IMG/VR virus record: IMGVR_UViG_3300027708_000222
Location: 1 to 31,802 of that record
DNA: 31,802 nt
Source: a virus
Strand: one strand, 5' to 3'
The notes below the pieces were generated by a model that saw only the letters and a list, made by a program, of their open reading frames with translations, did not search any database and had not been told where the DNA came from. Made by a program: the position numbers and the translations under genes. Numbering within the stretch: the stretch's first letter is position 1; each line of letters begins with the position of its first letter. Below, piece after piece: positions 30,969-31,802 of the stretch.

Positions 30969-31233
30969 CTATCAGTTCTTTCGTTTGCTCAAGGAGTTCT
31001 TCTTCAGTAATGCCGTAGTGTGATTCAAACCATTTACGGCCGCTGTGAATACTGGTATTTGCTCCTCGATGGTGAAAGGGACAGAGCGGAATAACAGGCG
31101 AGAGGCTTCTAACGCCACCTCGTCTAATGTGATGTAATTCCGCTGGCGTTCCTTCATTGCCTTGATGCCGACATAATGAGCAGCCTAATTCTGCAATTTT
31201 TCTGTTGCGTTCTTTTTCAAGCTTAGTGGCCAT
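30961..31233 (-). CDS. Ref-like / HNH-type nuclease
   Basis: This 90-aa protein has two zinc half-sites, CSLCRHQ (residues 18-24) and CPFHHRG (51-57), around AELHHIRRGGVRS (31-43), then SIHSGRKWFESHYG (61-74). This arrangement matches phage Ref-like RecA-dependent nucleases (DUF968/Ref relatives), with HHI and HH as metal-binding residues. Ref of phage P1 cuts DNA at RecA filaments. It overlaps the upstream small gene by 11 nt (ATG at 31233 inside its 3' end). Confidence 0.85.
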   Translation of the reverse strand: MATKLEKERNRKIAELGCSLCRHQGNEGTPAELHHIRRGGVRSLSPVIPLCPFHHRGANTSIHSGRKWFESHYGITEEELLEQTKELIGE

Positions 31234-31396
31234 TGATGTAATCGACCGTCAATTGCTCCAGTTTTTCTGCACTTTCAGCAATGTCCACACTTAACTCTAG
31301 CATCTGGGTAGGTCTAGCACCTTTAAGCGCATCGTCATACATTTTGCACAATAATCTGAGAATTAAAAATTCTTCGGTAACTTTTAAGGTGGTCAT
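31223..31396 (-). CDS. Small hypothetical helical protein, 57 aa
   Basis: This protein (MTTLKVTEEFLILRLLCKMY...) begins in an ATGA overlap with the upstream gene (31393-31396) and ends TAA at 31223, overlapping the Ref-like start. It has a polar/charged helical make-up with KLEQLTVDYINGH at the end and no hydrophobic segment. Its position and tight coupling on both sides support translation. Confidence 0.72.
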   Translation of the reverse strand: MTTLKVTEEFLILRLLCKMYDDALKGARPTQMLELSVDIAESAEKLEQLTVDYINGH

Positions 31397-31725
31397 TTTA
31401 ATATCCTGTCTTGATTGCGGTTTGATACTTCAAGGGTTTGCCATGTAGCGTGTCTAAGGCGAGCAGCTTCTAGTTCCCATTTTAACTTTTCTGCGTGTTC
31501 TGTCGCTGCGCCAATCGCTTTGCATAAATTCTGATAATCTTGGCTTCGATAAGCTTCACGCTCCTGCGCCCCAAGAGATTGTTCAGAAGTTTCAGCCATT
31601 TTAATGGCTTTGAGTGAACTTTTGTACGCCTCAAGTTGCGCCAATTCACCCTTGGCTTGTGCATATTTACCTGCGTTTTCTAAAATAAAGTCAATACATT
31701 TATTGGGATCTATATCTCTTGTCAT
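31393..31725 (-). CDS. Coiled-coil phage protein of unknown function
   Basis: This 110-aa protein starts MTRDIDPNKCIDFILENAGK and is almost wholly helical: heptad-like segments (about residues 18-60 and 65-100), with YRSQDYQNLCKAIGAATEHA in the middle. The composition and length resemble small phage proteins of recombination or replication operons. Its start is in an ATGA overlap with the gene cut by the window edge. I cannot assign a function. Confidence 0.72.
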   Translation of the reverse strand: MTRDIDPNKCIDFILENAGKYAQAKGELAQLEAYKSSLKAIKMAETSEQSLGAQEREAYRSQDYQNLCKAIGAATEHAEKLKWELEAARLRHATWQTLEVSNRNQDRILK

Positions 31726-31802
31726 CTTCCTAATCTTTTCTTTATCAGCATCTTAATGCGTTCTTCTTTGTCAGGGTATTGGGCTAACAATTTAACTACT
31801 TC
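31722..31802 (-). CDS. 3' end of a gene cut by the window edge
   Basis: The last 26 codons of a leftward gene lie at the window end. The frame reads EVVKLLAQYPDKEERIKMLI followed by KKRLGR and stops at TGA (31722-31724), overlapping the next ATG (ATGA). The charged helical tail says nothing about function. The gene continues beyond 31802. Confidence 0.65.
   Translation of the reverse strand, partial: EVVKLLAQYPDKEERIKMLIKKRLGR

Noticed and set aside
1-31802. tRNA genes, CRISPR arrays, insertion sequences, integrase or attachment sites
   Set aside because: I looked for their patterns and found none that I could support.

Overview
The window is a block of a tailed double-stranded DNA phage or prophage. 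It is densely packed, AT-leaning, and has 1-4 nt gene overlaps (ATGA, TAATG) almost throughout. The set of terminase, a large portal of about 760 aa, scaffold, a coat protein of about 325 aa, adaptor, P22 gp10-like protein and internal virion-like proteins, with no tape-measure or sheath gene, suggests a short-tailed (podovirus-like) phage. The Rz/Rz1 spanin pair and GH19 endolysin point to a Gram-negative host. A betaproteobacterium, possibly freshwater, is my guess from gene style only. I see no integrase, tRNA, transposase, CRISPR array or DNA polymerase.

Layout. (1) 1-1517, rightward: a strong sigma70-type promoter whose spacer holds a perfect 14-bp palindrome, then five small genes including a secreted protein and a winged-helix protein. 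(2) 1509-3327, leftward: HNH endonuclease, GH19 endolysin, Rz with Rz1 nested in another frame, holin-like proteins. (3) 3329-6417, leftward: tail fibre and receptor-binding cluster with two paralogous end domains. (4) 6427-14693, leftward: internal virion-like proteins, an S74 chaperone-domain protein, a GNAT acetyltransferase, the P22 gp10-like protein and the head-tail adaptor. (5) 14733-19213, leftward: terminator, small head protein, major capsid protein, scaffold, a GT9-like glycosyltransferase and small proteins. (6) 19213-28235, leftward: long tail fibre, portal, large and small terminase, HEMQH metallopeptidase. (7) 28236-29417, leftward: small genes, a DUF5856-like protein and a VRR-NUC-like nuclease. 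(8) 29474-30777, rightward island: metallophosphoesterase and SprT-like protein. (9) 30825-31802, leftward: small membrane protein, Ref/HNH-like nuclease, small proteins and a gene cut by the window edge.

Main discovery. The major capsid gene is split. The open frame from 16327 stops early at 15407, but the missing conserved-looking C-terminus lies 235 nt downstream in another frame (15189-15115). The 235 nt between (15190-15424) look like an ORF-less group I intron: a 7-bp P1 with the U.G pair at the splice site, a P10 pairing, R/S-like P7 strands, GNRA hairpins and a terminal G. Predicted splicing restores a 325-aa coat protein. Plain ORF calling would give a truncated 306-aa protein and an apparently empty 300-bp gap.

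Other results that ORF calling misses: the nested Rz1 lipoprotein (2588-2746), small genes at 1180-1332, 28236-28385, 30825-30968 and 31223-31396, a partial gene at 31722-31802, and a longer glycosyltransferase N-terminus that probably begins at a rare ATT codon.
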